DNA of 64,000 nt from Plantactinospora soyae (GTDB lineage: Bacteria; Actinomycetota; Actinomycetes; Mycobacteriales; Micromonosporaceae), in assembly GCF_014874095.1 (NCBI RefSeq), contig NZ_JADBEB010000001.1, positions 5,580,001 through 5,644,000 on the forward strand, in the 5' to 3' direction. Shown piece after piece: positions 31,644 to 40,160 of this stretch. Made by a program: the position numbers and the translations under genes. The notes under the pieces were generated by a model, which saw nothing but the letters and a program-made list of their open reading frames with translations, had not been told where the DNA came from and did no database searches. The first letter of the stretch is position 1. Each line of letters begins with the position of its first letter.

Positions 31644-31994
31644 TCAGACAGTGGCGATGGCGAGGCAGGGAGCGGCGGCGCCGATGAGTGCCAGCACGGC
31701 CGGGCCGAGCGCGCCCTTGGCATCCCGCACGCGCAGGTGGGCCAGGACGGCGCCGGTGAAGAAGAGCACGACGCCGATTCCGGCCGCGAGGCCGAGCGGG
31801 CGGTAGACGATGCCGGCGAGCAGACCAACCGCTCCGGCGATCTTGGGTAGGGCCAGGGCCGGGATCAGCGCCGGCGTGACTCCGACACGGGTCAGGACGG
31901 CGACCACGTCCGGATCGCGGACCAGGATATTGCGGGCGGAGAAGGCGAGGACAACTGCCGTGATGATCGCGGCGACGACGTACGCGGTGGACAT
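31644..31994 (-). CDS. DoxX-like membrane protein
   Basis: A 116-residue integral membrane protein with four predicted helices: TAYVVAAIITAVVLAFSA, VGVTPALIPALALPKIAGAV, PLGLAAGIGVVLFFTGAVLA, and a last AVLALIGAAAPCLAIA. The KIAGAVGLLAGI segment is characteristic of DoxX_2. The ATG at 31994 has AAGGAGGAACC before it. It stands first in a two-gene unit with the aldo/keto reductase, and the TetR operators lie 50-87 bases upstream. DoxX proteins are linked to redox stress and thiosulfate or quinone metabolism. The role here is unknown. Confidence 0.85.
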   Translation of the reverse strand: MSTAYVVAAIITAVVLAFSARNILVRDPDVVAVLTRVGVTPALIPALALPKIAGAVGLLAGIVYRPLGLAAGIGVVLFFTGAVLAHLRVRDAKGALGPAVLALIGAAAPCLAIATV

Positions 31995-32044
31995 GGTTCC
32001 TCCTTGGAAGCCGAGGGGCGGATCTCCCCGGCACTCATGTAAAG

Positions 32045-32081
32045 TACAACGTGCATTGTAAAAAGTACAACGCACATTGCA
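32045..32081. promoter_or_regulatory. Tandem palindromic TetR operators
   Basis: TACAACGTGCATTGTA (32045-32060, perfect TACAA/TTGTA arms) and TACAACGCACATTGCA (32066-32081, one arm mismatch) repeat with 21-base spacing in the DoxX/TetR divergent region. Both sit in an AT-rich patch that contrasts with the surroundings. They are likely to bind the adjacent TetR protein and control both directions. Confidence 0.7.
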
Positions 32082-32099
32082 CTTTCACTGGAGGTACCG

Positions 32100-32747
32100 A
32101 TGACCAGCAGAGGTTCCGGCAGGGAGCAGTCGCCCGGCAGGGGCAGCGGCAAGCGTCAGGCGATCCTCGCCGGCGCGCTCAGCGTCTTCGCCCGCGACGG
32201 GTACGCGGGCGCGAGCATCGACGCGATCTCCGCCAGGGCGGGGGTCTCCACCCGCACCATCTACAACCACTTCACCGACAAGGCGGACCTCTTCCAGCAG
32301 GTGCTGGAGCACAGCTCGACGAACGCCGCCGAGGCGCAGATCGCGATCATCGACCGGTACCTGCGCAAGGTCACCGATCTCGAGGCCGACCTGGTCGACT
32401 TCGGCCGCGCCTGGGTCACCCCGATGCCCACGCACGCCGACCACTTCACGCTGGTCCAGCGGCTGGGGGCCGAGTCCGGGCCCGCGGTGGAGAGCGCGAC
32501 CAGCGCCTGGCGGCGAGCCGGACCGGTACGCGTCCGCGGCGAACTGGCCGGCCGCCTCGGCGAGCTGACCGACCAGGGAATCCTGACCGTCGATGATCCC
32601 GATCGCGCGGCTCTGCACCTCATGCTGCTGGTGTCGGCCGGGTTACCCACCCAGCCCGGCGCGGCGCCCACTCAGCAGGAGATCACCGAGGCGGTCACCG
32701 CGGGCGTCCGCACCTTCCTGTACGGCTACCGCAAGCAGCAGCCCTGA
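32100..32747 (+). CDS. TetR-family transcriptional repressor
   Basis: A 215-residue TetR regulator. Residues about 19-65 are the helix-turn-helix (AILAGALSVFARDGYAGASI, then a GVSTRTIYNHFTDKADLF recognition stretch). The C-terminal half is a ligand domain of the TetR_C type with VQRLGAESGP and LMLLVSAGLPTQP. The ATG at 32100 has GGAGG upstream. It diverges from the DoxX-aldo/keto reductase pair with two clear operators in between. A role in sensing a reactive carbonyl or drug is plausible. Confidence 0.9.
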   Translation: MTSRGSGREQSPGRGSGKRQAILAGALSVFARDGYAGASIDAISARAGVSTRTIYNHFTDKADLFQQVLEHSSTNAAEAQIAIIDRYLRKVTDLEADLVDFGRAWVTPMPTHADHFTLVQRLGAESGPAVESATSAWRRAGPVRVRGELAGRLGELTDQGILTVDDPDRAALHLMLLVSAGLPTQPGAAPTQQEITEAVTAGVRTFLYGYRKQQP

Positions 32748-32847
32748 CCGGCGGGAACGCTGGCCAGGGCTGCCGGGTGGAGGACGGCGGGCAACCAGGG
32801 GATCGGGGCGAGGTGGCGGTCCCCGGTCGGGGCGTACATCCAGACGT

Positions 32848-34989
32848 TCAGCCCACCCTGGTCAGAGGGGTTGGCGCAGGCGTACCGGCCGGGGTATCGG
32901 GTGCCGGCACGGGAAGGCGTAACAGGCGGGCGGCCCAGTTGGGCAGCCACCAGTTCCAGCGGCCGAACAGCGACACCGTGGCAGGTACCAGCAGGCAACG
33001 CACCACCGTCGCGTCGAGCAGGATGCCCGCGCCCAGACCGGTCGCCAGAATCTTGATCTCGGTACTCGGCGCCGTGGAGAGCGAGAGGAAGGCGAGGAAC
33101 AGGATCAGTCCGGCGCTGGTGACCAGTCTTCCGGTGCGGCCGATGCCCTCGACGATCGCGGTACGGGTCTGCCCGGTGCGGTCGTACTCCTCACGCATCC
33201 GGGCGAGGATGAAGACCTCGTAGTCCATGGAGAGCCCGTAGAGGAACGCGAAGCACATCAGCGGTACCCAGAAGGTCACCGTACCGGTCGCCGGTATGCC
33301 CCAGACCAGCTCTGATCCGTAACCGTGCTGCCAGACGAGGACCAGCACGCCGTAACTGGCGGCCAGGGAGAGCAGGTTGAGCAGCACCGCCTTGAGCGCC
33401 AGCAGCAACGAGCGGAAGGCCCGGGCCAGCAGGATGAACGTGATCAGTCCGATCACGGCCAGGAGGAACGGGAGCGGTCCGTAGAGGGCCTGTTGGGCGT
33501 CCTTTTCGAGCACCCCGAACCCGCCCACCTGAGCCCCGCCGATGGCGTCCACGCTGTCGCGTACCCGGGTGATGGTGGCCTTGCCGCCGTCGCTGCTCGC
33601 CTCGTCGTGGGGCAGCACGACCAGCAGCCGCGTCCCGTCCCGTTGCCAGGCGGCGCCGGGAGGTGCGACGGCCGCGTAGCTGCCGGGCAGCCTGTCCAGC
33701 TCGGCGGGTCCCGCCGCGCCGTCGGGGATGAGCACCTCGATAGGTGTCAGCACGCCGCTGGGGACACCGGCCCGGGTCAGGTCCGCCAGACCAGCAGCCG
33801 CGGCCGGCCTGGCCGAGCGGGCCAGTGCCGCGGAATCGGCGTCGCCGAGCTTGAGGCCGGTCGCCGAGACCGCGAGGCCGCCGAGGATCAGTACGCCGAC
33901 GGCGGCGGCGAGCCAGCGGAACCGAACCACACCGCTGGCCCAGCGGCACCAGAAGCGGCTCGCGTTGTCCTCCCGGCGCAGCCGGGGCCAGTCCACCCGA
34001 CGCCCGACGGTGGCCAGCAGCACCGGCAGCAGGGTCAGGGTCACCAGTACGCTGACCAGCGGTACGAGCATGCCGGCGTACCCGACGCTGCGCATGAACG
34101 GTACGGGTAGCACGACCAGCGCGATCAGCCCGATGGCCACGGTGACACCGCTGAACAGCACGGACTGTCCCGCGCTCGCCATCGCCCGGTGCACCGCGTC
34201 GTCGCCGGAGTGGCCGTGGGCCCGTTCCTCCCGCCACCGGGTGACCAGCAGCAGCGAGTAGTCGATCGCCACGCCGAGCCCGATCAGCGCGACGAGGAAC
34301 TGCACGATGAAGCTGACCTCGGAGAAGGCGGTCAGCCCGAGCACGATGAGGAAGGTGGTGAGGATCGACACGGCCGCCACCAGCAGTGGCACCAGGGCCA
34401 GCAGCGAACTGAAGACGAACGCCAGCACGACGAGGGCGCCGAGCGCGCCGATCAGGGTCTCGGTCAGCACGCTACTGCCCGAGCCGGTGTCGTCCACCGT
34501 GGAAAGTTCGTCGAGCCCGGTGACGTGTACCGTCGCGCCGGCCGGCAGCACCCGCGACATCGCCTGGGTGATCTCCGACCCGCGGTCGGATGCCGGCGCC
34601 GGGCCGGCCGGCGGCAGGAAGACAAGCCCGAAGACGGTACGCCCGTCGGTGCCGATGAAGCGACGGTCCCCTGTGGAGGAATACGACACCACCCGCAGTC
34701 GCGGGGCGACCGCCGCCGCCTCGAACGCCTGCCCGACCACGGGAGCGTCGACGCTGGTTCCCTCGGGCAGCACGACCACCGGAACCAGCGGATAGGTCCG
34801 GGCGCCGTTGCCGTAGGTGGTCAGGATCGCCTCGTTCGCCTCGTCGGCCGCTGTGCTCGGGAACGAGAAGTCACGGGTCAACTGGTCCGACAACTGGCCG
34901 GCGGCCACACCTCCGGCGAGGAAGAGGACGAGCCAGGACAGGGTCACCGCGAGCCTGTGCCGCAGGACGAAGTGCGAGAAGCGGATCAT
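32848..34989 (-). CDS. MMPL/RND-family membrane transporter
   Basis: A 713-residue exporter with two halves. Each half has an N-terminal helix, an extracytoplasmic domain and five clustered helices. The start is MIRFSHFVLRHRLAVTLSWL. The RND signatures GLGVAIDYSLLLVTRWREE (first half) and YGLSMDYEVFILARMREEY (second half) carry the conserved Asp-Tyr proton-relay pairs. MMPL proteins export lipids, siderophores or drugs. It lies just beyond an iron-siderophore uptake operon, so siderophore export is a possibility but not shown. The ATG at 34989 overlaps the stop of a 49-codon ORF in an ATGA arrangement. Confidence 0.92.
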   Translation of the reverse strand: MIRFSHFVLRHRLAVTLSWLVLFLAGGVAAGQLSDQLTRDFSFPSTAADEANEAILTTYGNGARTYPLVPVVVLPEGTSVDAPVVGQAFEAAAVAPRLRVVSYSSTGDRRFIGTDGRTVFGLVFLPPAGPAPASDRGSEITQAMSRVLPAGATVHVTGLDELSTVDDTGSGSSVLTETLIGALGALVVLAFVFSSLLALVPLLVAAVSILTTFLIVLGLTAFSEVSFIVQFLVALIGLGVAIDYSLLLVTRWREERAHGHSGDDAVHRAMASAGQSVLFSGVTVAIGLIALVVLPVPFMRSVGYAGMLVPLVSVLVTLTLLPVLLATVGRRVDWPRLRREDNASRFWCRWASGVVRFRWLAAAVGVLILGGLAVSATGLKLGDADSAALARSARPAAAAGLADLTRAGVPSGVLTPIEVLIPDGAAGPAELDRLPGSYAAVAPPGAAWQRDGTRLLVVLPHDEASSDGGKATITRVRDSVDAIGGAQVGGFGVLEKDAQQALYGPLPFLLAVIGLITFILLARAFRSLLLALKAVLLNLLSLAASYGVLVLVWQHGYGSELVWGIPATGTVTFWVPLMCFAFLYGLSMDYEVFILARMREEYDRTGQTRTAIVEGIGRTGRLVTSAGLILFLAFLSLSTAPSTEIKILATGLGAGILLDATVVRCLLVPATVSLFGRWNWWLPNWAARLLRLPVPAPDTPAGTPAPTPLTRVG

Positions 34990-35135
34990 GCCGCCACCGG
35001 GAGAGTGGCCCGTACCGTCGGCGCCAACGAGGGGGCGTACGTCCCGCCGTGGTGGCGGTGTTGACGGCCGCTCCGGTCCGGGCCCCGGTAGCCGTTCCAG
35101 GCCACGGTCTGGTCGATATCCGCAGGTGTCTGCAT
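34986..35135 (-). CDS. Small ORF translationally coupled to the MMPL gene
   Basis: A 49-residue ORF starting MQTPADIDQTVAWNGYRG and ending VRATLPVAA. The ATG at 35133-35135 has AGGAG 5 bases upstream (AGGAGACGCG), which is much better than the MMPL start's own site. Its TGA overlaps the MMPL ATG (ATGA). The middle is basic and histidine-rich (GRQHRHHGG). I recognise no family. It may be a leader that drives MMPL translation, a small accessory peptide, or a peptide precursor. The coupling geometry is seen in the sequence, and the function is open. Confidence 0.5.
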   Translation of the reverse strand: MQTPADIDQTVAWNGYRGPDRSGRQHRHHGGTYAPSLAPTVRATLPVAA

Positions 35136-35370
35136 CGCGTCTCCTGGGTCTCCGATGGCTGACCGGACGTGCCGGGCCGCACCTGTCCGCTCACAGCTCG
35201 CGAGCGTGGCGCAGGTGCCGGCCGTGTGCAGCCACGATGCCGCCCGAGGCGGGCGATCGTCGTCGGGCGGAGGAAGACACTTGCCGCTGCCGCCGGTGAC
35301 GTAGACCGTCGGAAACTACCTCCGGGGAAGTACTGGCGGCCCCGGTCGCCGATCGGAACGGGCCCCGAGC

Positions 35371-36144
35371 CTAGGCGGGGACCACCATCGGTGTGCCGGC
35401 GACGGGATCGGGTACGACGAGGCAGCTGAGCCCGAAGACCTTCTCGACCAGTTCGGCGCTGACCACGTCGGTCGGGGCGCCCTCGGCGACGATCGCGCCG
35501 TCCGACATCGCGATGACGTGGTCGCAGAACCGGCAGGCGAGGTTGAGATCGTGCAGGACGACGACGATGGTCTTGCCGGACTCGGCGTTCAACTTGCGGA
35601 GCAGTCGCAGCAGTTCGACCTGGTGGTTGATGTCCAGGTAGGTGGTGGGCTCGTCGAGCAGCAGCAGGTCGGTCTCCTGGGCCAGGGCCATGGCGACCCA
35701 GACACGCTGCCGTTGGCCGCCGGACAGGTCCCGGATCGGACGGTCGATCAGGTCTGCGGTGCCGGTGGCGTCGAGTGCCCGGGTGACCGCGTCGTGGTCG
35801 CGGTCGGTCCAGCGCCGGAACCAGCCCTGGTGCGGATAACGGCCGCGGGAGACGAGGTCGGCGACGGTGATGCCGTCGGGGGCGACCGGGGTCTGCGGAA
35901 GCAGCCCGAGCACCTTCGCCACGTCGAGGGTACGCAGGTCGGCGACGGCCCGGTCGTCGAGGTAGACGGCGCCGCCGCGCGCCGGCAGCAGTCGGGCCAG
36001 CCCGCGCAGCAGGGTGGACTTGCCACAGGCGTTGGCACCGACGATGGCGGTGATCCTGCCGTCGAGCACGGAGACGTCGAGGTTGGCGACGACGGTCCGG
36101 TCGTCGTATCCGAGGGTCAGGCCCTCGGCGCGCAGTCGGGTCAT
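35371..36144 (-). CDS. Iron-siderophore ABC transporter ATP-binding protein (FecE/FepC type)
   Basis: A 257-residue ATPase. Walker A is GANACGKST (about 36-44, with Ala-Cys in place of Gly-Ala or Gly-Ser), the signature is LSGGQRQRVWVAMALAQ, Walker B is LLLLDEPTTYLD and the switch is VLHDLN. The C-terminal GAPTDVVSAELVEKVFGL is typical of FepC. The ATG at 36144 overlaps the stop of the second permease (ATGA) and has AAGGAG upstream. It is the last gene of the binding protein, permease, permease, ATPase operon controlled by the IdeR-type box at 39310. Confidence 0.93.
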   Translation of the reverse strand: MTRLRAEGLTLGYDDRTVVANLDVSVLDGRITAIVGANACGKSTLLRGLARLLPARGGAVYLDDRAVADLRTLDVAKVLGLLPQTPVAPDGITVADLVSRGRYPHQGWFRRWTDRDHDAVTRALDATGTADLIDRPIRDLSGGQRQRVWVAMALAQETDLLLLDEPTTYLDINHQVELLRLLRKLNAESGKTIVVVLHDLNLACRFCDHVIAMSDGAIVAEGAPTDVVSAELVEKVFGLSCLVVPDPVAGTPMVVPA

Positions 36145-37208
36145 CCACCCGCTCCTTGCCGGTTCGTGGTGGCCAGCAGCCACAGCAGATAGGGAGCACC
36201 GACCGCGCCGGTCACCACGCCGGTGGGCAGCGGTGTGGGCAGCAGGTGCACGGCGACGAGATCGGCGACGAGCAGCAGCGCCGCGCCGACCAGCGCGGCG
36301 GGCAGGATCCCCCCGGTGGCCGGGCCGAGCAGTCGGTTGGCGATCGGCCCGGCCACGAGGGCCACGAAGACGATGGGGCCGGCCACGGCGACCGCGAGGG
36401 CGACCAGCACGATGCCGGTCGCGAGGAGGCCGGCGCGGCTGAGGTCGGGTCGGGTGCCCAGGGTACGGGCGGCGTCGTCGCCGAGTTCGAGGGCCCGCAG
36501 CGGCCGTTGGAGCAGCACCGCGACGGGTAGCAGGACGAGCAGGGCGCCGACGAGCAGGCGCAGTTCCTCGGGGCTCGCCTGCCCGACGGAGCCGGTCAGC
36601 CAGTGCATCGCCTGGCGGGCCTCGAAGAGCCGGGCCCGGCTGAGCACGTAGCCGATGAGACCGTCGAAGAAGATCGCCACGCCGATTCCGATGAGGATGA
36701 ACCGGTAGCCGGTGACACCGTCGCGCCAGGCCAACAGGTACATCGCCAGGCCGGCGAGGATGGCCCCGCCGAGGGCGAACCCGCTGATGACGAGCCCGCC
36801 GGCCTCGAGCAGCACGATTCCGGTGACGGCGGCGAGCCCGGCCCCGGAGGTGATGCCGACGAAGTCCGGGGAGGCGAGAGGATTGCGCAGCAGCTGCTGG
36901 AAGATCGTCCCGGAGGCGCCCAGGGCGAGACCGACCGTCAGCGCGGAGGCGGCGGTCGGCAGCCGCAGGCCGCGCACGACGAAGTCGACGCTGGGGTTGT
37001 CGCGTAGGTGCAGCACCGAGGCGACGACCTCTCCGGCGCCGATCCGGAAGCTCCCCACCATCATGGTGAAGACGAAGAGCGCGGCCACGGCCACGACCAG
37101 GGCACAGGTCACCAGGACGGAACGGGCCCGCCGACGCCGTCGGTTGTCCCGCAGCGCCGACGCCGCCGTGCCGGTCGGGGCGATGGTCGGGTGGGTCACT
37201 GCCGTCAT
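36141..37208 (-). CDS. Iron-siderophore ABC permease (FecCD family, FepG-like)
   Basis: A 355-residue permease of the FecCD family with about ten helices. LGASGTIFQQLLRNPLASPDFVGI is the family hallmark (G-x-x-x-Q-x-x-x-x-N-P-L-A-x-P-x-x-x-G), and GPIVFVALVAGPIANRLLG is the cytoplasmic coupling region. It starts at ATG 37208, four bases after the stop of the first permease. Both permeases form the heterodimeric channel. The N-terminal ~30 residues are basic and disordered. Confidence 0.92.
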   Translation of the reverse strand: MTAVTHPTIAPTGTAASALRDNRRRRRARSVLVTCALVVAVAALFVFTMMVGSFRIGAGEVVASVLHLRDNPSVDFVVRGLRLPTAASALTVGLALGASGTIFQQLLRNPLASPDFVGITSGAGLAAVTGIVLLEAGGLVISGFALGGAILAGLAMYLLAWRDGVTGYRFILIGIGVAIFFDGLIGYVLSRARLFEARQAMHWLTGSVGQASPEELRLLVGALLVLLPVAVLLQRPLRALELGDDAARTLGTRPDLSRAGLLATGIVLVALAVAVAGPIVFVALVAGPIANRLLGPATGGILPAALVGAALLLVADLVAVHLLPTPLPTGVVTGAVGAPYLLWLLATTNRQGAGG

Positions 37209-37212
37209 CCGC

Positions 37213-38265
37213 TCATACCTCCGAGAGCCGGCCGTAGCGCACGATCGCCACGAACGCGGGCGCGCCCATCACCCCGAGCACCACACCGACCTGGAGTTCG
37301 TCGGGGGCGGCCACGACCCGACCGAGTACGTCGGCCAGGAGCAGCACGATCGGCGCCAGCACCATCGAGTACGGCAGGATCCACCGGTAGTCGGGACCGC
37401 AGAGCAGCCGGGCCACGTGCGGTACGACGAGTCCGATGAAGACGATCGGCCCACAGGCGGCGGTGGCCGCCCCGGCGAGCACCGCGACCACCGCGAAGGC
37501 CGCCGTGCGGGTCCGGGTGACGTTCTGGCCGAGCCCACGGGCCGTGTCCTCGCCGAGCGCGAGACCATTGAGGACACGCCCGAATCCGAGCGAGGCGGCC
37601 AACCCGATCAGCAGGAACGGCGCGACTCCGGTCAGGATCGGGGTGTAGCGGCCGGCGAGGGAGCCGACCTGCCAGAAGCGCAGTTCGTTGAGCGCGTCCA
37701 CGTTCGTCATCACGATCCCGGTGGTCACCGAGACGAGACCGGCGGTGACCGCGGCTCCGGCCAGGGCCAGCTTGACCGGCGTGGCGCCCTCCCGGCCCAG
37801 CGACGCGATCGCGTAGACCAGCACGAGCGCCCCGATCGCTCCGGCGAAGGCGAACCAGATGTAGACGCCGACGCCCTGTACGCCGAGCACCGTGACGGCG
37901 AAGACGACGAGGACGGCGGCACCGGAGTTGATGCCCATCATCCCGGCGTCGGCGAGCGGGTTGCGGGTGACGCCCTGCAGGATCGCCCCGGCGACGCCGA
38001 GCGCGGCGCCGACCAGGATGCCGAGCAGGGTACGGGGTACCCGCAGCTCCAGCGTGACCGTACTGGTGATCGACCCGTCGCTGTCCAGGTTGCCGAGGGC
38101 GCGCAGCACCTCGGACAGCCCGATGGAACGGGAACCCATTGTCACGCTCAGGAACGCGACGACGGCGAGGACCACGCAGAGCGCGGCGAGCCCGGGGCCC
38201 AGAGCGGTGGCCCGCCGCCCGCCGCGGCCCGAGGTGCGCGTCGCGTACCGGCTAGTTGCCGACAT
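37213..38265 (-). CDS. Iron-siderophore ABC permease (FecCD family, FepD-like)
   Basis: A 350-residue permease with the FecCD signature VAGAILQGVTRNPLADAGMMGI and the coupling segment GPIVFIGLVVPHVARLLCG. The ATG at 38265 lies 14 bases inside the end of the binding-protein gene, a long overlap that implies coupled translation. It is the partner of the permease immediately downstream. Confidence 0.92.
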   Translation of the reverse strand: MSATSRYATRTSGRGGRRATALGPGLAALCVVLAVVAFLSVTMGSRSIGLSEVLRALGNLDSDGSITSTVTLELRVPRTLLGILVGAALGVAGAILQGVTRNPLADAGMMGINSGAAVLVVFAVTVLGVQGVGVYIWFAFAGAIGALVLVYAIASLGREGATPVKLALAGAAVTAGLVSVTTGIVMTNVDALNELRFWQVGSLAGRYTPILTGVAPFLLIGLAASLGFGRVLNGLALGEDTARGLGQNVTRTRTAAFAVVAVLAGAATAACGPIVFIGLVVPHVARLLCGPDYRWILPYSMVLAPIVLLLADVLGRVVAAPDELQVGVVLGVMGAPAFVAIVRYGRLSEV

Positions 38266-39259
38266 TCGGATCCGCGGCCTTGACCGCCTCGGTCAGCTTG
38301 GTCAGCTCGGTGGCGAAGTCGCCGTACGTGTGCAGCCAGAACGCCGGCCAGGCGACCACCGCTCCGGCCTTGGCCGCCTTGACCTTGAACCAGGTCGGCT
38401 GCTTCTTGCTCCACTCGGTGTTGACCGTGGGGGTGAAGGTACGGCCGTCCCACAGGATCAGGTCCGGCTGGTACTTGTCCGCGTTCTCCCAGCTGAGGTT
38501 CTCCCAGTACGGGAAGCCGGGGTCCGGGCTGGCCGGGTTCATCACCTTCAGGCCCCAGCTCTGCAGGTCCAGCAGTTCGGGCGCGTACTCGGGGTTGGCC
38601 ACGTACACCTTGTCGTCGGCGGGCGCCATCGCCGCGACGGTCAGGCTGGGCTTGGTCGCGGTCGCCGCCTTGAAGGCGGTGACCGCCTCCTCGAAGCGCT
38701 TCTTGTTCGCCGCGATCTCCGGCTTGTTCACGTCGGCGCCGAGGCTCTCGGCGAGATCCTCGTACCCCTCGGCCAGCGCGACGATCGACTTACCCTGGGT
38801 GACTCCGGTGACGGGGGCCAACTCGGCGAGCTTCTTGCTCTTCTCGTCGACGCCTTCCTCCATGCCGCTGTGCGCCTTCTCGGCCGGCCACCAGTCGCCG
38901 ACGATGAGGTCCGGTCGCAGGGCGGCGGCCTTCTCGACGTCGATCTTCCCCCACTCCTCGCCGAGGATCTCGATCCCGGACAGGTCGAGGTTCTTCAGGT
39001 TGAGGTCGGTCTTGACCGACTCGTCCGCGAAGATGCCGACCGGCTTGATACCGAAGGACATCAGCGCGGCCGCCTCGCCCGCGTGCGCGATGATCCGGGT
39101 GGGGGTCTTGTCCGCCTTCACGACCTGGCCGGAGCCACCGGTGAACTCCCAGGGACCGTCGGCGGCGGGAGTGTCGTCGGTACTGGAACCGCTGCTGCCG
39201 CAGCCGGCGAGCACGACGCTCAACGCGGCCACGGCCAGGACCGGACGCCATGCGCGCAT
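38252..39259 (-). CDS. Iron-siderophore ABC substrate-binding lipoprotein (FepB-like)
   Basis: A 335-residue lipoprotein. The lipobox is VVLAGC, with the acylated Cys at about 20. The two-lobed FecB/FepB fold is indicated by TPTRIIAHAGEAAALMSFGI, RPDLIVGDWWPAEKAHS and QPDLILWDGRTFT. It captures ferric siderophore outside the membrane for the two FecCD permeases. The ATG at 39259 has only a weak purine tract upstream. It is the first gene of the operon. The promoter carries an IdeR/DmdR-type box about 51 bases from the start, so the operon should be repressed when iron is plentiful. Confidence 0.92.
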   Translation of the reverse strand: MRAWRPVLAVAALSVVLAGCGSSGSSTDDTPAADGPWEFTGGSGQVVKADKTPTRIIAHAGEAAALMSFGIKPVGIFADESVKTDLNLKNLDLSGIEILGEEWGKIDVEKAAALRPDLIVGDWWPAEKAHSGMEEGVDEKSKKLAELAPVTGVTQGKSIVALAEGYEDLAESLGADVNKPEIAANKKRFEEAVTAFKAATATKPSLTVAAMAPADDKVYVANPEYAPELLDLQSWGLKVMNPASPDPGFPYWENLSWENADKYQPDLILWDGRTFTPTVNTEWSKKQPTWFKVKAAKAGAVVAWPAFWLHTYGDFATELTKLTEAVKAADPNVGN

Positions 39260-39309
39260 GGTGGTGGTTCCGTTCTCTCGGGGTCGACTGAGCCTTCCTG
39301 GCTCGACGG

Positions 39310-39328
39310 TTAGGTTAGGCTAAGCACA
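39310..39328. promoter_or_regulatory. IdeR/DmdR-type iron box
   Basis: TTAGGTTAGGCTAAGC matches the first 14 bases of the actinobacterial IdeR consensus TTAGGTTAGGCTAACCTAA exactly, with divergence in the right end. It lies upstream of the siderophore-uptake operon. Iron repression is therefore expected. Confidence 0.85.
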
Positions 39329-39450
39329 CGCCTGGCTCTTGGCTAGTCGACATGATCCGGCTCACCCAAAGGTGCCGGTCCCGGCGAGCTGCTCGGATGA
39401 GCAACCGCAGCGCTTCGGCCAGGGAGCGGCCGGGTCGGGCAGACCGGTAC

Positions 39451-40032
39451 TCAGCGGATCGGTCTGCGGCGCTGTCGGCGTACCAGGGCAACCCCGGCCG
39501 CGACCAGCGCGGTGCCGACGACGACGGCGCCGGCCCACCACAGTGGGGTAACGGAGCCGGCCTTCCCGGTGGTGCCCGTCGCTGCGGCGGCCGGGGATGC
39601 CGGTGGGGTGGTCGCGGTCGCCGACGGGGTGGGCTCCTGGCCCGGCGCGAGCGCGACGGTGAACCGGAACTGGCCCTCGATCGGATGCCCGTCGGCGGAG
39701 ACCACCCGGTACGCCACCCGGTAGCCGCCGGACCGCAGCGGGGAGATGGGCAGGTGAACCCGCTTGTCCACCGCCCGAGGTTGGCCGGCTCCGTGTCGCC
39801 TCCCGTCCGGACCGGTGAGCACCACGGTGCTGTAGTCGCCCCGGACCAGGTCGTTGAAGAGAAGAGTGATCTCGGTGAGCGGCGCGCCGACGGTGGAGTC
39901 CGCCTTCGGGTCGCTGCCGAGCAGTTGGGCGTGCGCCGACGCCGGGGCGGCGGTCAGCAGACCGACCACCATGGTGGCCAAGCCGAGTACGGCCAGCGCG
40001 ACCACCCTGCACCGCATCCTCCGACCGGACAC
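39451..40032 (-). CDS. CopC-domain copper resistance protein, membrane-anchored
   Basis: A 193-residue exported protein. The signal peptide (LAVLGLATMVVGLLTAAPASA) ends just before His, so the mature protein would begin HAQLLGSDPKAD, as in CopC where the N-terminal His binds Cu(II). The second copper motif SADGHPIEGQFRF is present. A threonine/proline-rich linker leads to a C-terminal helix (LWWAGAVVVGTALVAAGVAL) and a basic tail. I chose GTG 40032 with GGGAG upstream. An ATG at 40164 overlaps the peroxidase stop (ATGA) and would add a 44-residue polar leader before the signal. It is the last gene of the copper operon. Confidence 0.85.
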   Translation of the reverse strand: MSGRRMRCRVVALAVLGLATMVVGLLTAAPASAHAQLLGSDPKADSTVGAPLTEITLLFNDLVRGDYSTVVLTGPDGRRHGAGQPRAVDKRVHLPISPLRSGGYRVAYRVVSADGHPIEGQFRFTVALAPGQEPTPSATATTPPASPAAAATGTTGKAGSVTPLWWAGAVVVGTALVAAGVALVRRQRRRPIR

Positions 40033-40160
40033 CGGCCCAACTCCCTCGCGTCGTTCGTCACCATCGGTGGAGCTGGTCGTCCGGCCGGCCGGCATCGTTC
40101 CCGTCCGCTCGTCCTCGGGGCCGACGTCGCCCCGGTTCGCGCCGGTACGGCTGGTACGGG

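Noticed and set aside
36712-38283. Long plus-strand open frame opposite the FecCD permeases
   Set aside because: Arginine- and glycine-rich shadow translation. The minus strand holds two permeases with family motifs.
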